Notes: generated by a model from the letters alone, not told the origin. Shown: positions 17,148 through 27,006, numbered from the stretch's first letter. The stretch: 64,000 nucleotides of DNA from JBGSKY01 sp041740995 (GCA_041740995.1 JBGSKY010000035.1:1-64000); one strand, 5' to 3'. Numbers and translations are program-made.

Positions 17148-20100
17148 TCATTGTCTATTTTCTAGCGTCAACATCGCAACGCGAGAAACAAGCTCCGGAC
17201 CGTCGACAGGCTTGCTCATGAATTGCGTGCAACCAGCCGACAACGCCTCGCGGACTTCGTCGGATGTCGCTCCAGCGGTGAGTGCAATAATTGGCATAGT
17301 GTACCCTTGCTCGCGCAGCGATCTCGTTGCTTCCCGACCGTCCAACTCGGGCATCTGCATATCCATCAAGACACATTTAAACGGCCGACCCTGACTCTCG
17401 GCTTCGCGAACCTTGGTTATCGCGTCCGCTCCATTGTTGGCCTCAACAACTTCCGCTCCGGCGCGCGAAAGAAAGTGTTTGGTAACCAGCCGAATGTCGC
17501 GTGCATCGTCAGCGACCAATACTCGGCATGCAAGCCTGCCGAGCTCTTTTGAAGGTGATTTGCGTGGCCGAATGTCGTCAGCCGTCGGAGCAATCAGTTG
17601 CTGATTCATCGCGTCTTCGATCGGCAAGGTCAGCTTGAAAGTACTGCCTTCACCATCGACGCTTTGCACCTCAATGTCGCCGCCCAGCAAAGCTGACAAC
17701 CGCTTGCTAATCACCAAGCCCAGTCCGGTTCCCTCGACGCCGATGACCTTTATCCCGTGAACTTGACTAAACGATTGAAACAAGCGTCCCAAGTTGGCTT
17801 CGGAAATTCCGATGCCGGTATCGATCACAAGGAGTTCAAGCGTTCCTGATTTGTTTGCATCAAATCGCACGACGACGCGGACATCGCCCTGCGGAGTAAA
17901 TTTCAAAGCGTTACCGATTAGATTGACTAATATTTGTTCGACCCGTGATCGATCGCTATAAATTCTTTCTGGAATCGGCGTTGCGAACTCAAGCGTCAGA
18001 GGAACGCCGCTCGACTCGCTGCGATGTCGCATCAACTCCATGATGTCGGCCAGCATCGGAACCAGCTGGAATCGCGATTTACGAACCTCTAGCTTTCCGG
18101 CTTCGACCTTCGACAAGTCCAAGATGTCGTTGATGATTCTCAGCAGGAAACGTCCATTTCGAATCACCGTTTCCAGATGCTGCGCTTGGACCGTTTTGCC
18201 TTCGCGAATATCTCGCAGCGCAATGTCGCTGAACCCGAGGATGGCCGACATTGGCGAGCGAATTTCGTGACTCATATTTGTCAGAAATTGGCTCTTGGCA
18301 CGGCTTGCATCTTCAGCCGCCAATCGCGCACGTTCCAAGTGTGCCTCGGTTTCCTTTCGCGTCGTTACGTCGCTCATAAACAGGGCCGCTCCGCCCACAA
18401 CTGGAAAAACTCGCGTGTCGTACCACCGATTGAGCTTCGTTGCCAAATACTCCGTGGCTTCAGGTTTTTGCGAGCGACGAACGCGGTCCAGCGTCGAAAG
18501 CAAGGGCGAATTTGTGTCGCCATCAAAGAGCACTTCGTACGATCGACCAATCAGCTCGCTGACTTTTTTACCAGCAATCTCAGCCGCCGAACGATTGGCA
18601 ACTTGAATTAATCCATCGCGATCAAAACTTACAAACGCGTCTTCGCTGGTCTCAATCACTTCGGTGATAATCGCTCGCGACTCGTTTAATTTTCGTTCCG
18701 TCTCCTTGCGATCGGAAATGTCTTCGATGATCGAAATACAACATTCCGGTTTGCCTTCGTTGTCACGACGCAAAGATACGGTAAGGTTAGCCCAGACGAG
18801 ATGACCGTCGCGATGAACGTATCGCTTTTCTATCGAATAGCCATCTACGGAACCACGCTTAAGCAACGAGAATTGCTGCAAGTCTCGCTCGAGATCTTCC
18901 GAAAAGGTCAGTTCTTGGAATGTTTTAGATTCTAGCTCTTCTTTGCGATAGCCAATGATTTGGCAGAGCTTCTCATTCACGCGTTGCCATTCGCCGTCCA
19001 TCCCGACGTGAGCAATTCCGACAGCCGCATTTTCAAAAGTTCGTCGATACTCAGCTTCGCTTTGTTCCAACCGTCGATTCGTCTGCACCACTTCGGTGAT
19101 GTCGTGTTGGATTCCTACGTAATGTGTCACTTGCCCATTGGCATCATGAACTGGGGTAAGGATAAGGTCATTGTAAAACGCCTTACCATCGCGTCTGTAA
19201 TTCAAAATGGTTACGCGACAGCCAGTCCGATTCCGAATCGCTTCGCGGATCGTTTCAACATCGGCTGGATCGGTTTCTGCACCCTGCATAAAACGACAGT
19301 TTCGACCACGAACATCCACCGCTTGATAGCCAGAAATTTCCTCGAAACCTTGGTTGCAATAAATGATCGGCATGTCGTCGGCTAAGGCGTCGGCAATAAT
19401 GATGCCGCTTTTCGATGCGTCGATCGCGCGAGTTCGCAATTCCAACTGCGATTGGGCATACCGCAACTGTGTGACGTCGTAAATCGTCAGCGCCGCAGCA
19501 CTGACACGGTCCAGTTCGTCTAGGACCGGAGTGACGCGAACGAGCAATGTTTTTTGCTTGTTGGGTCCCTGCCGCAAAGTCACCTCTTCGGAAGAAACGT
19601 TGCTCTTACGAGGCAGCTCGCGAAGAGCGCGGTCAGAAAATTCGCAAATCTCTTCAGGCAGCACGTCGCATAATTCCAAATTGCCATTTGGTTCAACCTC
19701 CTGACCAAAGAGCTGCGCGGCTCCGCGATTCCAACTAGTAATTGTTCCATTGAGTTCCACTCCAATGATCGCATCAGTGCTATCCATAACGATCGATGTC
19801 AGCTTGCGGATCTTATCCGCATTTTCTTTAACGACCCGCAGGCTGGTCATGGTCAAGATGGTGCCGCGACCGTCGCGATATGGCGTCACCCGCAACAAAA
19901 TCGGCTCGCCGCGACGGTCTGTCGTTTCGTGCTCAACCGCTTCGCGTCGTTCGTGTACTTCTTCGATGATTGCGGGCAAGCTAATCTCGTTGAATGAGTC
20001 ACTGTACGCTAGCAATGATTCGCCTTGCGGGTTCCGCGAACGTATCGCCAGCAGGTCCGCAGCTGCTGGCGTAATCCTACGAATTTTTAATTCATCGTCG

Positions 20101-22418
20101 ATCAACACGATACCAATGTCGCTCTCACGCATGACGCTTTCCAAGTCCGCCGTTAGCTCGGAAAGCAACTGCACCCGCCGTTCACTTTCGGCGTTGGTTG
20201 TATGCAGTTCTTCGTTGACGCTGTGCAGCTCCTCATTGGTGCTTTGCAACTCCTCGTTGCTGCTTGTCAGCTCCTCGTTGCTGGACTGCAATTCCTCGTT
20301 CGTCGTTTCGAGCTCTTCGATCGTGGCTTGCAGGTTTTCGCGAGTAAACTCCAACTCCATTTCCAACATCCGCGTTCGCTCGTCTGGAAGCCTCGCGATA
20401 CCAAGCTCTCCAACGGCGTGAGATTCGAGCGAATGATTGATTGCCCCGTCACTGGTCGCGCAGGCTTCTACAGCTTTTTCGTCCTTCACCGCTGACCGCA
20501 ATCCAGCGGCATTGTTGCGTCCGAACGTGATTAAGTAATGCGTCTCATTGATGGTCGGATGGCTGAGCGAGCGAACAACGATCTCCAGACGCTCTCCATT
20601 GACAAAAGCTGTTTCGGACTCCTGGCTGCTTTGATTGGCTCGCATACGCTGCAAGGTCATCGCGATTGGAGTTTGTAAAGGAGCGATTACGAAATCTTCG
20701 ACCGTTCCACTCAAGCGACCCGTCGGCGGCGAGGTAATGCCACTTAGATTTCCGAACGTCTGCAAAGGTCGAGAATTTTCGTCGATCAAGATTCCTGGTG
20801 GTGCGAAGAGATCGAGTATTCGATCGTAGCTTAGCACCATTGATGGCGCAACGGATCGCGATGGACGCGGTCGCAATGAAAGGCTGGCGTTGCTGAATGG
20901 TCGTTTGCGAAGTTTCAAATCAAGTGGAAGACTCAAATCGCGTTCTTTCTGAAACAACCGCCAATGCTTATCCAATGCCGAAAATCCGTCAGTGACATCG
21001 CCTGGTGTTTCGCTCGGCCCGAGCCACAAAACGCCTCTCGTTTTGAGAGCATGCGCGAAGGACGCAAGGACTCGTTGCTGGGCATCGTCCAGCAAGTAGA
21101 TCAACAAATTGCGACAGGTCACCAGATCCAAATTGGCGAATGGCGCATCGCGCATCACGTCGTGCCGCGCGAACACGATCGAGTTCCGAATCTCTTTGCA
21201 AATCTCAAAACCGTCACCGACGGCTTGCAAGAACTTGTCTCGAAACTCTTTTGGAATCTCTGCCATAGATTCGTTTGGATAGACACCACGCTGAGCGAAA
21301 CGAATCGCGTCCGGATGAACGTCTGTTGCAAAGATTTTGATCGTGAATTCGACGCCATGTTTTTCCTTTTCGGAATGCAGCAACATCGCAATCGAATAAG
21401 CTTCTTGGCCGGTGGCACATCCAGCCACCCAAACGCGCAACTCATCGCCAGCGACCTTGCCACGTACAGCCGGACGAATAACGCGATTGCACAAACGTTG
21501 ATATCCATCAGGATCACGAAAGAATCGAGTGACGCCAATCAGCAAATCATCATTCAGCTTTGCAACTTCTGCTGGATCACGCTGAAGGATGCCGACATAA
21601 TCGTGCAATTGTTCCGCGTCTCGCAGCAACATTCTCCGGGACAAGCGACGTGAAAATGTCCCGTGTTTGTAAGAATGAAAATCGACCCCGGTCGATGCTT
21701 CAAGCAGTTCGTAAATCGGCGCAAGATCATTTCGATCGATCGTCGGCGAAGACTGCGCTACGACCTCGTCAATCGACGCTCCGCGGATATAACTGGCCAG
21801 CGACTCGGCTATCTCAGGCACCGTACCAACAACGTGTACCGCTTGCGTTTTAATCGCGTTGAGCGGCATACCGTTGAATTGAGCTGAATCTTCATCTTGG
21901 CAGAGAACCAGACCTCCACGCCTTGCTACGTCTTGAACTCCGACGCTGCCGTCGCTTCCAGTGCCGGACAGTACTACAGAAGCGAATCGTCGATTTACTT
22001 GTCTGGCCAACGATTGAAAGAAGCGATCGATCGGCAAATTTAAATCGCCACTGGGTGCGCGATCAAGCAAATTCAGATGATCACCTTCAATCTCTACATG
22101 CTTGCCCGGCGGCAGCAAGTAGATCGTGTTGGGTTGAGGTGTAACCCCTTCACTCATCTCGACGGTCTTCATCGAAGTGCGACGACTCAGTAGCTCTGCC
22201 ATGTGACTTTGGTAGTCTGGCGAAAGATGCTGGATCACGACAAATGCAGCCGAAGTATCGGAAGGGATTTGCTCGAATAGCGTCTCAAGTGCAGACAGCC
22301 CACCGGCGGATGCCCCAATGCCTATTATCGGCAGCAGACTTGTGGATTGGATCGCGCCATCGACCAATTCGGGAATTTCGTTTAATTGCGAATCATGACT
22401 TATAACATTGCCAGACAT
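17148..22418 (-). CDS. CheB-CheR-PAS-LOV hybrid histidine kinase
   Basis: The 1756-residue soluble protein starts with GGAGGTG seven bases before the ATG. Domains in order: CheB methylesterase 30-213 (Ser37 in GASAGG, His64, Asp156); CheR methyltransferase about 236-490 (SAM motif VAGCATGQEAYS); a PAS-like part; a repetitive coiled coil about 690-755 (EELQSSNEEL-type repeats); PAS domains about 760-990; a LOV domain about 998-1108 with GRNCRFMQG (Cys1041) plus Asn1073, Asn1083 and Gln1104; two more PAS/PAC domains; HisKA with His1384 (MSHEIRSPM); HATPase (NLIGNALKF, DTGIGI, GTGLGLVI); and a receiver at about 1635-1756 with Asp1686. No transmembrane helix is seen. It likely senses blue light or redox through flavin and feeds the HPt protein encoded downstream. 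Confidence 0.94.
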   Translation of the reverse strand: MSGNVISHDSQLNEIPELVDGAIQSTSLLPIIGIGASAGGLSALETLFEQIPSDTSAAFVVIQHLSPDYQSHMAELLSRRTSMKTVEMSEGVTPQPNTIYLLPPGKHVEIEGDHLNLLDRAPSGDLNLPIDRFFQSLARQVNRRFASVVLSGTGSDGSVGVQDVARRGGLVLCQDEDSAQFNGMPLNAIKTQAVHVVGTVPEIAESLASYIRGASIDEVVAQSSPTIDRNDLAPIYELLEASTGVDFHSYKHGTFSRRLSRRMLLRDAEQLHDYVGILQRDPAEVAKLNDDLLIGVTRFFRDPDGYQRLCNRVIRPAVRGKVAGDELRVWVAGCATGQEAYSIAMLLHSEKEKHGVEFTIKIFATDVHPDAIRFAQRGVYPNESMAEIPKEFRDKFLQAVGDGFEICKEIRNSIVFARHDVMRDAPFANLDLVTCRNLLIYLLDDAQQRVLASFAHALKTRGVLWLGPSETPGDVTDGFSALDKHWRLFQKERDLSLPLDLKLRKRPFSNASLSLRPRPSRSVAPSMVLSYDRILDLFAPPGILIDENSRPLQTFGNLSGITSPPTGRLSGTVEDFVIAPLQTPIAMTLQRMRANQSSQESETAFVNGERLEIVVRSLSHPTINETHYLITFGRNNAAGLRSAVKDEKAVEACATSDGAINHSLESHAVGELGIARLPDERTRMLEMELEFTRENLQATIEELETTNEELQSSNEELTSSNEELQSTNEELHSVNEELHTTNAESERRVQLLSELTADLESVMRESDIGIVLIDDELKIRRITPAAADLLAIRSRNPQGESLLAYSDSFNEISLPAIIEEVHERREAVEHETTDRRGEPILLRVTPYRDGRGTILTMTSLRVVKENADKIRKLTSIVMDSTDAIIGVELNGTITSWNRGAAQLFGQEVEPNGNLELCDVLPEEICEFSDRALRELPRKSNVSSEEVTLRQGPNKQKTLLVRVTPVLDELDRVSAAALTIYDVTQLRYAQSQLELRTRAIDASKSGIIIADALADDMPIIYCNQGFEEISGYQAVDVRGRNCRFMQGAETDPADVETIREAIRNRTGCRVTILNYRRDGKAFYNDLILTPVHDANGQVTHYVGIQHDITEVVQTNRRLEQSEAEYRRTFENAAVGIAHVGMDGEWQRVNEKLCQIIGYRKEELESKTFQELTFSEDLERDLQQFSLLKRGSVDGYSIEKRYVHRDGHLVWANLTVSLRRDNEGKPECCISIIEDISDRKETERKLNESRAIITEVIETSEDAFVSFDRDGLIQVANRSAAEIAGKKVSELIGRSYEVLFDGDTNSPLLSTLDRVRRSQKPEATEYLATKLNRWYDTRVFPVVGGAALFMSDVTTRKETEAHLERARLAAEDASRAKSQFLTNMSHEIRSPMSAILGFSDIALRDIREGKTVQAQHLETVIRNGRFLLRIINDILDLSKVEAGKLEVRKSRFQLVPMLADIMELMRHRSESSGVPLTLEFATPIPERIYSDRSRVEQILVNLIGNALKFTPQGDVRVVVRFDANKSGTLELLVIDTGIGISEANLGRLFQSFSQVHGIKVIGVEGTGLGLVISKRLSALLGGDIEVQSVDGEGSTFKLTLPIEDAMNQQLIAPTADDIRPRKSPSKELGRLACRVLVADDARDIRLVTKHFLSRAGAEVVEANNGADAITKVREAESQGRPFKCVLMDMQMPELDGREATRSLREQGYTMPIIALTAGATSDEVREALSAGCTQFMSKPVDGPELVSRVAMLTLENRQ

Positions 22419-22705
22419 CCCAGCACCTCCGCTGTTACATCGCAGTTCGCTTGGTGCAACTTAACGAATTTAAGCGCTCCTCAAACCGCAGTTTGATGGC
22501 ACTCGTTGCAAATTCAGTTCCAAGGACAGAAGATCACAAATCTGGAAGACATTGTCATCCAAGCCAACTGCACGCGCCACGCATTTTTCCAGCACTTTGG
22601 CTGATCAATGCTCTTGAATATTATCAGTGAACTTTAGAAACTCGGCAAGCTCGACTCAAGCTTAGCAGTCGATAAACTTGTGCTTGCGCCATTGAATTTG
22701 GTTAA
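22419..22705. other. Intergenic region upstream of the hybrid kinase
   Basis: The region runs from the kinase start to the end of the MOSC gene. It is AT-rich and should hold the kinase promoter. No consensus element, gene or repeat is convincing. Confidence 0.45.
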
Positions 22706-23230
22706 CTAAGACGATCTCGCTTTCGACTTTATTATGCCATCAGTCAAAATTTTAGCTCGCAAACCACCACGATAGTTTTCTCGCATGAATTCCATAGCGC
22801 CCGGTGCAATGACGCGGTCCATCCATTGGCATGGCTTACACTCTTGAGAGCCTTCGAAGAGCACGCCATCAATCTCAAAACGTTTATGGAGAAGCTTGTC
22901 TAGCTCCACGCCTCGAACGACCAAGTTCCTTCGGAAATTCTCAGCCGGAATCGTACCCAACTGAAACGCATCTCTAATCTCTTGGATCGCTCGTTCGTGT
23001 ATCAAGGTGACTTGACCTTTGCGATGCAGCCTTCCATCACAGTAGCGGTCACCGCGTAACCCTCGACCGGCGATGCACTCAACCTCGCTTAATTCTCGCA
23101 TCGCAAATTTCGACAGCGCAGACTTATCCTTGGTCCAGTAAGCGTGACCGGAGGAAACGAAGATTTGAACTATTTCAATCGCTTCAATCGCTTCGAAAAC
23201 GTTCGAACTATTTGGCTCGTGATTTGCCAT
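22706..23230 (-). CDS. MOSC-domain protein
   Basis: From the ATG at 23230 (MANHEPNSSNVF) the product has 174 residues; an upstream in-frame ATG at 23356 lies inside the divergent gene and is not used. MOSC domains carry a sulfur or Moco-related group on a conserved cysteine: here IAGRGLRGDRYCDG, then RRNLVVRG, and the cysteine-containing SQECKPCQWMD. The compact single-domain form resembles YiiM-type or stand-alone MOSC proteins. It diverges from an FAD-NAD(P)-binding protein gene 64 bases away, suggesting shared control. The substrate is not known. Confidence 0.88.
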   Translation of the reverse strand: MANHEPNSSNVFEAIEAIEIVQIFVSSGHAYWTKDKSALSKFAMRELSEVECIAGRGLRGDRYCDGRLHRKGQVTLIHERAIQEIRDAFQLGTIPAENFRRNLVVRGVELDKLLHKRFEIDGVLFEGSQECKPCQWMDRVIAPGAMEFMRENYRGGLRAKILTDGIIKSKARSS

Positions 23231-23294
23231 AACGTCTGCGTCTAAGCACGCAATGTGCCAATTGGTTGAATTAAAAGCAGGAGTCAGGCGCCAG

Positions 23295-25106
23295 ATGAAT
23301 TCGAAATCAAAAGTTGCAATTATTGGATCAGGCGCTTCGGCGATTTTCGTGCTCAAGCATGTCCGCGCGAATCGCGAACGACTGGGTGAAGAAATCAGTG
23401 CGATTCACATCTTTGAACGCGATTCTCAGCTCGGTACCGGCATGCCCTACAACCGCAAGACGACCGACCACTACAACATGTGCAATATATCGTCGGCCGA
23501 GATACCTTCGCTCGATCAATCGCTCGTCACTTGGCTGGCTTCCCTTGACGATACTTGGCTGAAGTCACATCGCATTGAACGAAAAGAGATCGATGATGGC
23601 CGAATGTACAGCCGTTTGACGCTGGGCGAGTATTTTTCGGCTCAATATCAATCAATTGTCAAATCACTCGCCCAGACTGGGATTCCAGTCATCGAACATT
23701 CAAACTGCGACGTTCGAGACGTCATTGATTCACCCGGCGAGAATCGCGTTTATGTCGTGACGGCGGGAGGCGAAAAAATGGACTTCGATCGGCTAGTGAT
23801 TGCAACCGGGCACGCCTTTCAAGAGAGCGATGAACCCCAATCCGGATATTATGCGTCGCCATGGCCAATGCATAAGTTGATTCCCGAATCTGGAACGGTC
23901 CATAACTTCACGATCGGAACCTTGGGATCGTCGCTTAGCGCATTCGATGTCGTTGCTTCTCTATCTCATCGTCATGGTCGATTCGAGCGCGTCGACGGTC
24001 GATTAGTTTACCATCGCGATCAACAGGCATCTGATTTTCAAATAGTAATGCACTCCTCGAACGGCTGGCTGCCGCACTTGCAATACGAACAAGCGGAAGA
24101 ATTTCGGGAGATCTATCGACACGCGAGCCGCGAGCAAATGTTGCAGCTTCGAGATTCGCAAGGCGGGTTGTCGTTGGCTGACTACTTTGATGAAGTTTGT
24201 CGTCCCGCACTCTGTAAGGCATTCGCGAAAGACGAACGACCTGAAGTTGTTGACCGGCTCAAGGAATCGGGCTATTCAATCGAGGATTTCGTTGATCAGA
24301 TGACTAGCGAGCACGAGTATGAGGATCCGTTTGCCGGCATGAGAGCTGAAATGCCAGAGGCCAAGCGATCAGTCTATCGAGGGAAGCCCATTCACTGGAA
24401 AGAAGTCCTTGACGACTTGATATTTACGCTCAACTTTCACTTCGAATGGTTGTACGCCGAAGATGTGTTGACCTATCGAGAAAAGATCGTTCCGTTTCTG
24501 ATGAATGTCATCGCCGCCATGCCGCTTCAGTCGGCCGAGACACTGCTGGCTTTGTCATCCGCAGGATGCTTGGAATTGGTCCCAGGACGCGTAACCGTTA
24601 AACAGAAAACGGGCGGCAAGACTCTAATTGAAATTGACGACGACGGACAAATATCGGAGCGAACGTACTCGATGTTTATCGACTGCACCGGACAAGGGAA
24701 GGTGTCACTGGATCAGTTCCCATTCAAAAGTCTGGTCGATTTCGGAACAGTCTTAGAAGCAACGGCCCGCTTCCGCGATCGAGGATTTACGAATGAACTG
24801 GCCAACAAATTAAAACACAACGTTGTATCAAACGAGCGGTTTGTGAGTCTAAAGCTCGGCGGAATCTTGATCGACGGCTACTACCGCCTGGTTGGAAAAG
24901 ACGGGCAGGCAAATCCTCGCATCTTCGACATCGCTTTCCCTCATGCAACGGGTATTCGTCCATATTCTTACGGACTGCAAGCGTGCGACACGACAGCAGC
25001 AATTGTCGTCGCCACATTGTGTGACGAACTTATCGGAAATATCGCGATTCCAGACGACCCAAAAGCACTTACCCGCGCTTACGACTCGCTACCCGAGCCA
25101 GCTTAG
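23295..25106 (+). CDS. FAD/NAD(P)-binding protein (NAD_binding_9 family)
   Basis: Taken from the ATG at 23295, the product has 603 residues, beginning KVAIIGSGASAIFVLKHV, the dinucleotide-binding fold of the FAD-NAD(P)-binding (HcyBio/YdhS-like) family. Other landmarks are GTGMPYNRKTTDHYNMCN near residue 50, DRLVIATGHAF, LGSSLSAFDVVASL (second nucleotide site), and CTGQGKVSLDQFPF late. Members are probable flavin oxidoreductases in sulfur or amino-acid metabolism, but reactions are mostly undefined. The upstream in-frame ATG at 23253 would add 14 residues. The divergent MOSC gene suggests related chemistry. Confidence 0.82.
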   Translation: MNSKSKVAIIGSGASAIFVLKHVRANRERLGEEISAIHIFERDSQLGTGMPYNRKTTDHYNMCNISSAEIPSLDQSLVTWLASLDDTWLKSHRIERKEIDDGRMYSRLTLGEYFSAQYQSIVKSLAQTGIPVIEHSNCDVRDVIDSPGENRVYVVTAGGEKMDFDRLVIATGHAFQESDEPQSGYYASPWPMHKLIPESGTVHNFTIGTLGSSLSAFDVVASLSHRHGRFERVDGRLVYHRDQQASDFQIVMHSSNGWLPHLQYEQAEEFREIYRHASREQMLQLRDSQGGLSLADYFDEVCRPALCKAFAKDERPEVVDRLKESGYSIEDFVDQMTSEHEYEDPFAGMRAEMPEAKRSVYRGKPIHWKEVLDDLIFTLNFHFEWLYAEDVLTYREKIVPFLMNVIAAMPLQSAETLLALSSAGCLELVPGRVTVKQKTGGKTLIEIDDDGQISERTYSMFIDCTGQGKVSLDQFPFKSLVDFGTVLEATARFRDRGFTNELANKLKHNVVSNERFVSLKLGGILIDGYYRLVGKDGQANPRIFDIAFPHATGIRPYSYGLQACDTTAAIVVATLCDELIGNIAIPDDPKALTRAYDSLPEPA

Positions 25107-25255
25107 TCCAAACCGTTCACGAAAGATTCGTTAGAATTATGAATCCGTCTAAGCTGTTTCAAGTGGTCGCGATGTTTGAATGAAGCGTCTACTCAAACTG
25201 CGTTATGAGGAACTTTCTAAAGTGAATTGAGCCGGTCTTCTTTAGTCGTTTCTTT

Positions 25256-25438
25256 TTAAAAGACAAACACAATCTCACCGTCGTTAATCGCAGGAACATA
25301 CTTAAAATTGAACCGTTGCAGAATGAAGTCGCTGCCTAAGAATACTAACTTGCTTGACCGATTATTATCGGCTTTCGACTCGGTCGCGGCGCTTGGCAGT
25401 TTAGTAAACAGATCACCACTTTTCCGTCGATTCGTGAT
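25256..25438 (-). pseudogene. Possible C-terminal gene fragment
   Basis: Between a TGA (25439-25441) and TAA (25256-25258) there is a 60-codon frame without a start codon. Its end reads KLVFLGSDFILQRFNFKYVP and then AINDGEIVFVF, which looks protein-like in composition. It may be the remains of a degraded gene, or chance. I do not recognise a family. Confidence 0.25.
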
Positions 25439-25509
25439 TCACAATCGGTTTAAAAGATGTTGTCAGGCTTCAGTTCTGACAACGCCTAACTGAACAGCGT
25501 CACTTTGTC

Positions 25510-25575
25510 GTGAGCCGCAAGGCGGTTTCCGCGGGTTTTGCCGCTTCAACCGGCGGCTAGTATCTTGCCGCTCAC
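25510..25575. repeat. Inverted-repeat element (REP-like)
   Basis: GTGAGCCGCAAG at 25510-25521 pairs with CTTGCCGCTCAC at 25564-25575 (11 of 12). Between them are further GC-rich arms with CCGC/GCGG elements. The whole could fold into a stable hairpin. It sits in a 790-base gene-free stretch (25107-25896) that otherwise contains only the possible gene fragment. Confidence 0.55.
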
Positions 25576-25896
25576 GCAGCGAGTCCGCTGTCCGCTCATT
25601 GGCGGTCGAGGCATAGCACCAAGTAAGATCTCGGCGACAAAGAAAAAGGTTGATAGACGATAGGACTTTTGCTTCACTTGGTAAGCTGGAGGTTAGGCGT
25701 GCAAGAACCAAATTCGGCAGTTACGCAATGACCTTCAAAAACATTCTTCCCTCGAACATTTTTTGTGTGAGAGCGGCCTGTGTCGCGGCGTACCAGTTTT
25801 ACTAGGGCACGTCGATAGCGCGAAACAACTTTCATGTCTGATAAACGTGAGCGCACATCAGCTGATCGGGTTGTTTGAGATATTTGCCGATGCGGC

Positions 25897-27006
25897 TTAG
25901 TTGGTTGGCAGATTTTTGTTTTCGCGGCCATCGCGAGTGGCTACCGCGTGCCAGGTGATGTTATCGATCGCTTCATTGACCGAGTGAATCGAACCGTCAA
26001 CCATGGCAACGTTGATCAATCCGGTGTGGAAAGATCGAGCTGTTACGGCCGCAAACGATGGTTGGCCGCTGGCGTTGTTCAAACCTTCTTGCCACGAAAT
26101 GTAATCAACATCGTAGTCGCGACCGCCTGATTGGTAGAGCACCTTTTTATTTGGAGGGAAGGTCGCTGTAAATCCGGTGTGATGAACTCGACCGTCCGGC
26201 CATTCGGTATGTCCGGTCTCCTTGAACTGAGATCCGCTAGCCAGTGCGATTAACGCTTCGGGGGTCGTTGGAACGGTTGCTGTTGGATTTCCACCGTTAC
26301 GAAGATAAGGCATGTGCGTTTTCACGTCAGCGACACACAATGTATTTGCGGTTCCATCGATGATTGTCGAAATTGGCAAGAACTTGTTTGGCGCAAATAC
26401 ACCATTGCCAGTCGAATTGTTCGCTGGATCGAAAACAAACCAGACACCCATATTGAAGCCGTAGTTGTTAGGGCTTAAGCGTGGTCGTCCAACCCCGAGA
26501 TCGCGATATTGGCGCGATAACGGGTCGCTGGGGCAGTGCATTATGGGGATAAAAACGTTATTAACCAATCGAGCATTATCTCGCAACAAAGCAGTGTCGG
26601 TGTAGTCCCAAGGCAATGCCATATCGATTTTATCAGCCAACGGTTTTTGTTCGACAAAACCAAGCAATCGCGAGTGGATACTCCAGCCCGGATTGGATGA
26701 AACTGGTATGCGTTTAAAATCGAGTACGGTCGAGGCGGGAAGTTTCCGAAATGTCGATTCATATTCCAAAACCGCAAAACTCCACTGCCGCAAGTTGCTT
26801 TGACAAGCAATCGAACGTCCGCTTTCCCGCGCTCGCTGAACAGCCGGAACAATTAAAGCAGTCAGGACACCGATGATCGCGATTACAACCAACAGCTCGA
26901 TCAACGTAAAAGCCATGATGCGCTTGGTTCGGGACCTACGTCCGCTCGCCACAAGACTGGAGCCGAATTGAGTTGAACGGTCGATGTTTCCGCGCGAAAT
27001 TGGCAT
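25897..27006 (-). CDS. DUF1559 prepilin-like protein
   Basis: The 369-residue protein belongs to the planctomycete DUF1559 family. It has a prepilin-type segment at about 31-55 (MAFTLIELLVVIAIIGVLTA), R-E-S-G-R-S-I-A-C-Q-S-N-L-R-Q-W after it, and a C-terminal H-x9-DG motif (H-TGLINVAMV-DG) in the last 40 residues. ATG at 27006 gives a 30-residue basic leader; ATG at 26916 would begin directly at the hydrophobic helix. The protein would be processed by prepilin peptidase and exposed at the envelope as a pseudopilin-like structural protein. No secretion genes are nearby. Confidence 0.9.
   Translation of the reverse strand: MPISRGNIDRSTQFGSSLVASGRRSRTKRIMAFTLIELLVVIAIIGVLTALIVPAVQRARESGRSIACQSNLRQWSFAVLEYESTFRKLPASTVLDFKRIPVSSNPGWSIHSRLLGFVEQKPLADKIDMALPWDYTDTALLRDNARLVNNVFIPIMHCPSDPLSRQYRDLGVGRPRLSPNNYGFNMGVWFVFDPANNSTGNGVFAPNKFLPISTIIDGTANTLCVADVKTHMPYLRNGGNPTATVPTTPEALIALASGSQFKETGHTEWPDGRVHHTGFTATFPPNKKVLYQSGGRDYDVDYISWQEGLNNASGQPSFAAVTARSFHTGLINVAMVDGSIHSVNEAIDNITWHAVATRDGRENKNLPTN

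Noticed and set aside
20170..20380. Short tandem DNA repeats in the hybrid kinase gene suggesting a repeat element
   Set aside because: They encode the EELQSSNEEL-type coiled coil that is normal in CheB/CheR-PAS fusions.
20964..21653. 229-codon plus-strand frame opposite the hybrid kinase, and other frames across 17-22 kb
   Set aside because: All lie inside conserved CheR and PAS coding sequence; no domain or Shine-Dalgarno is visible.
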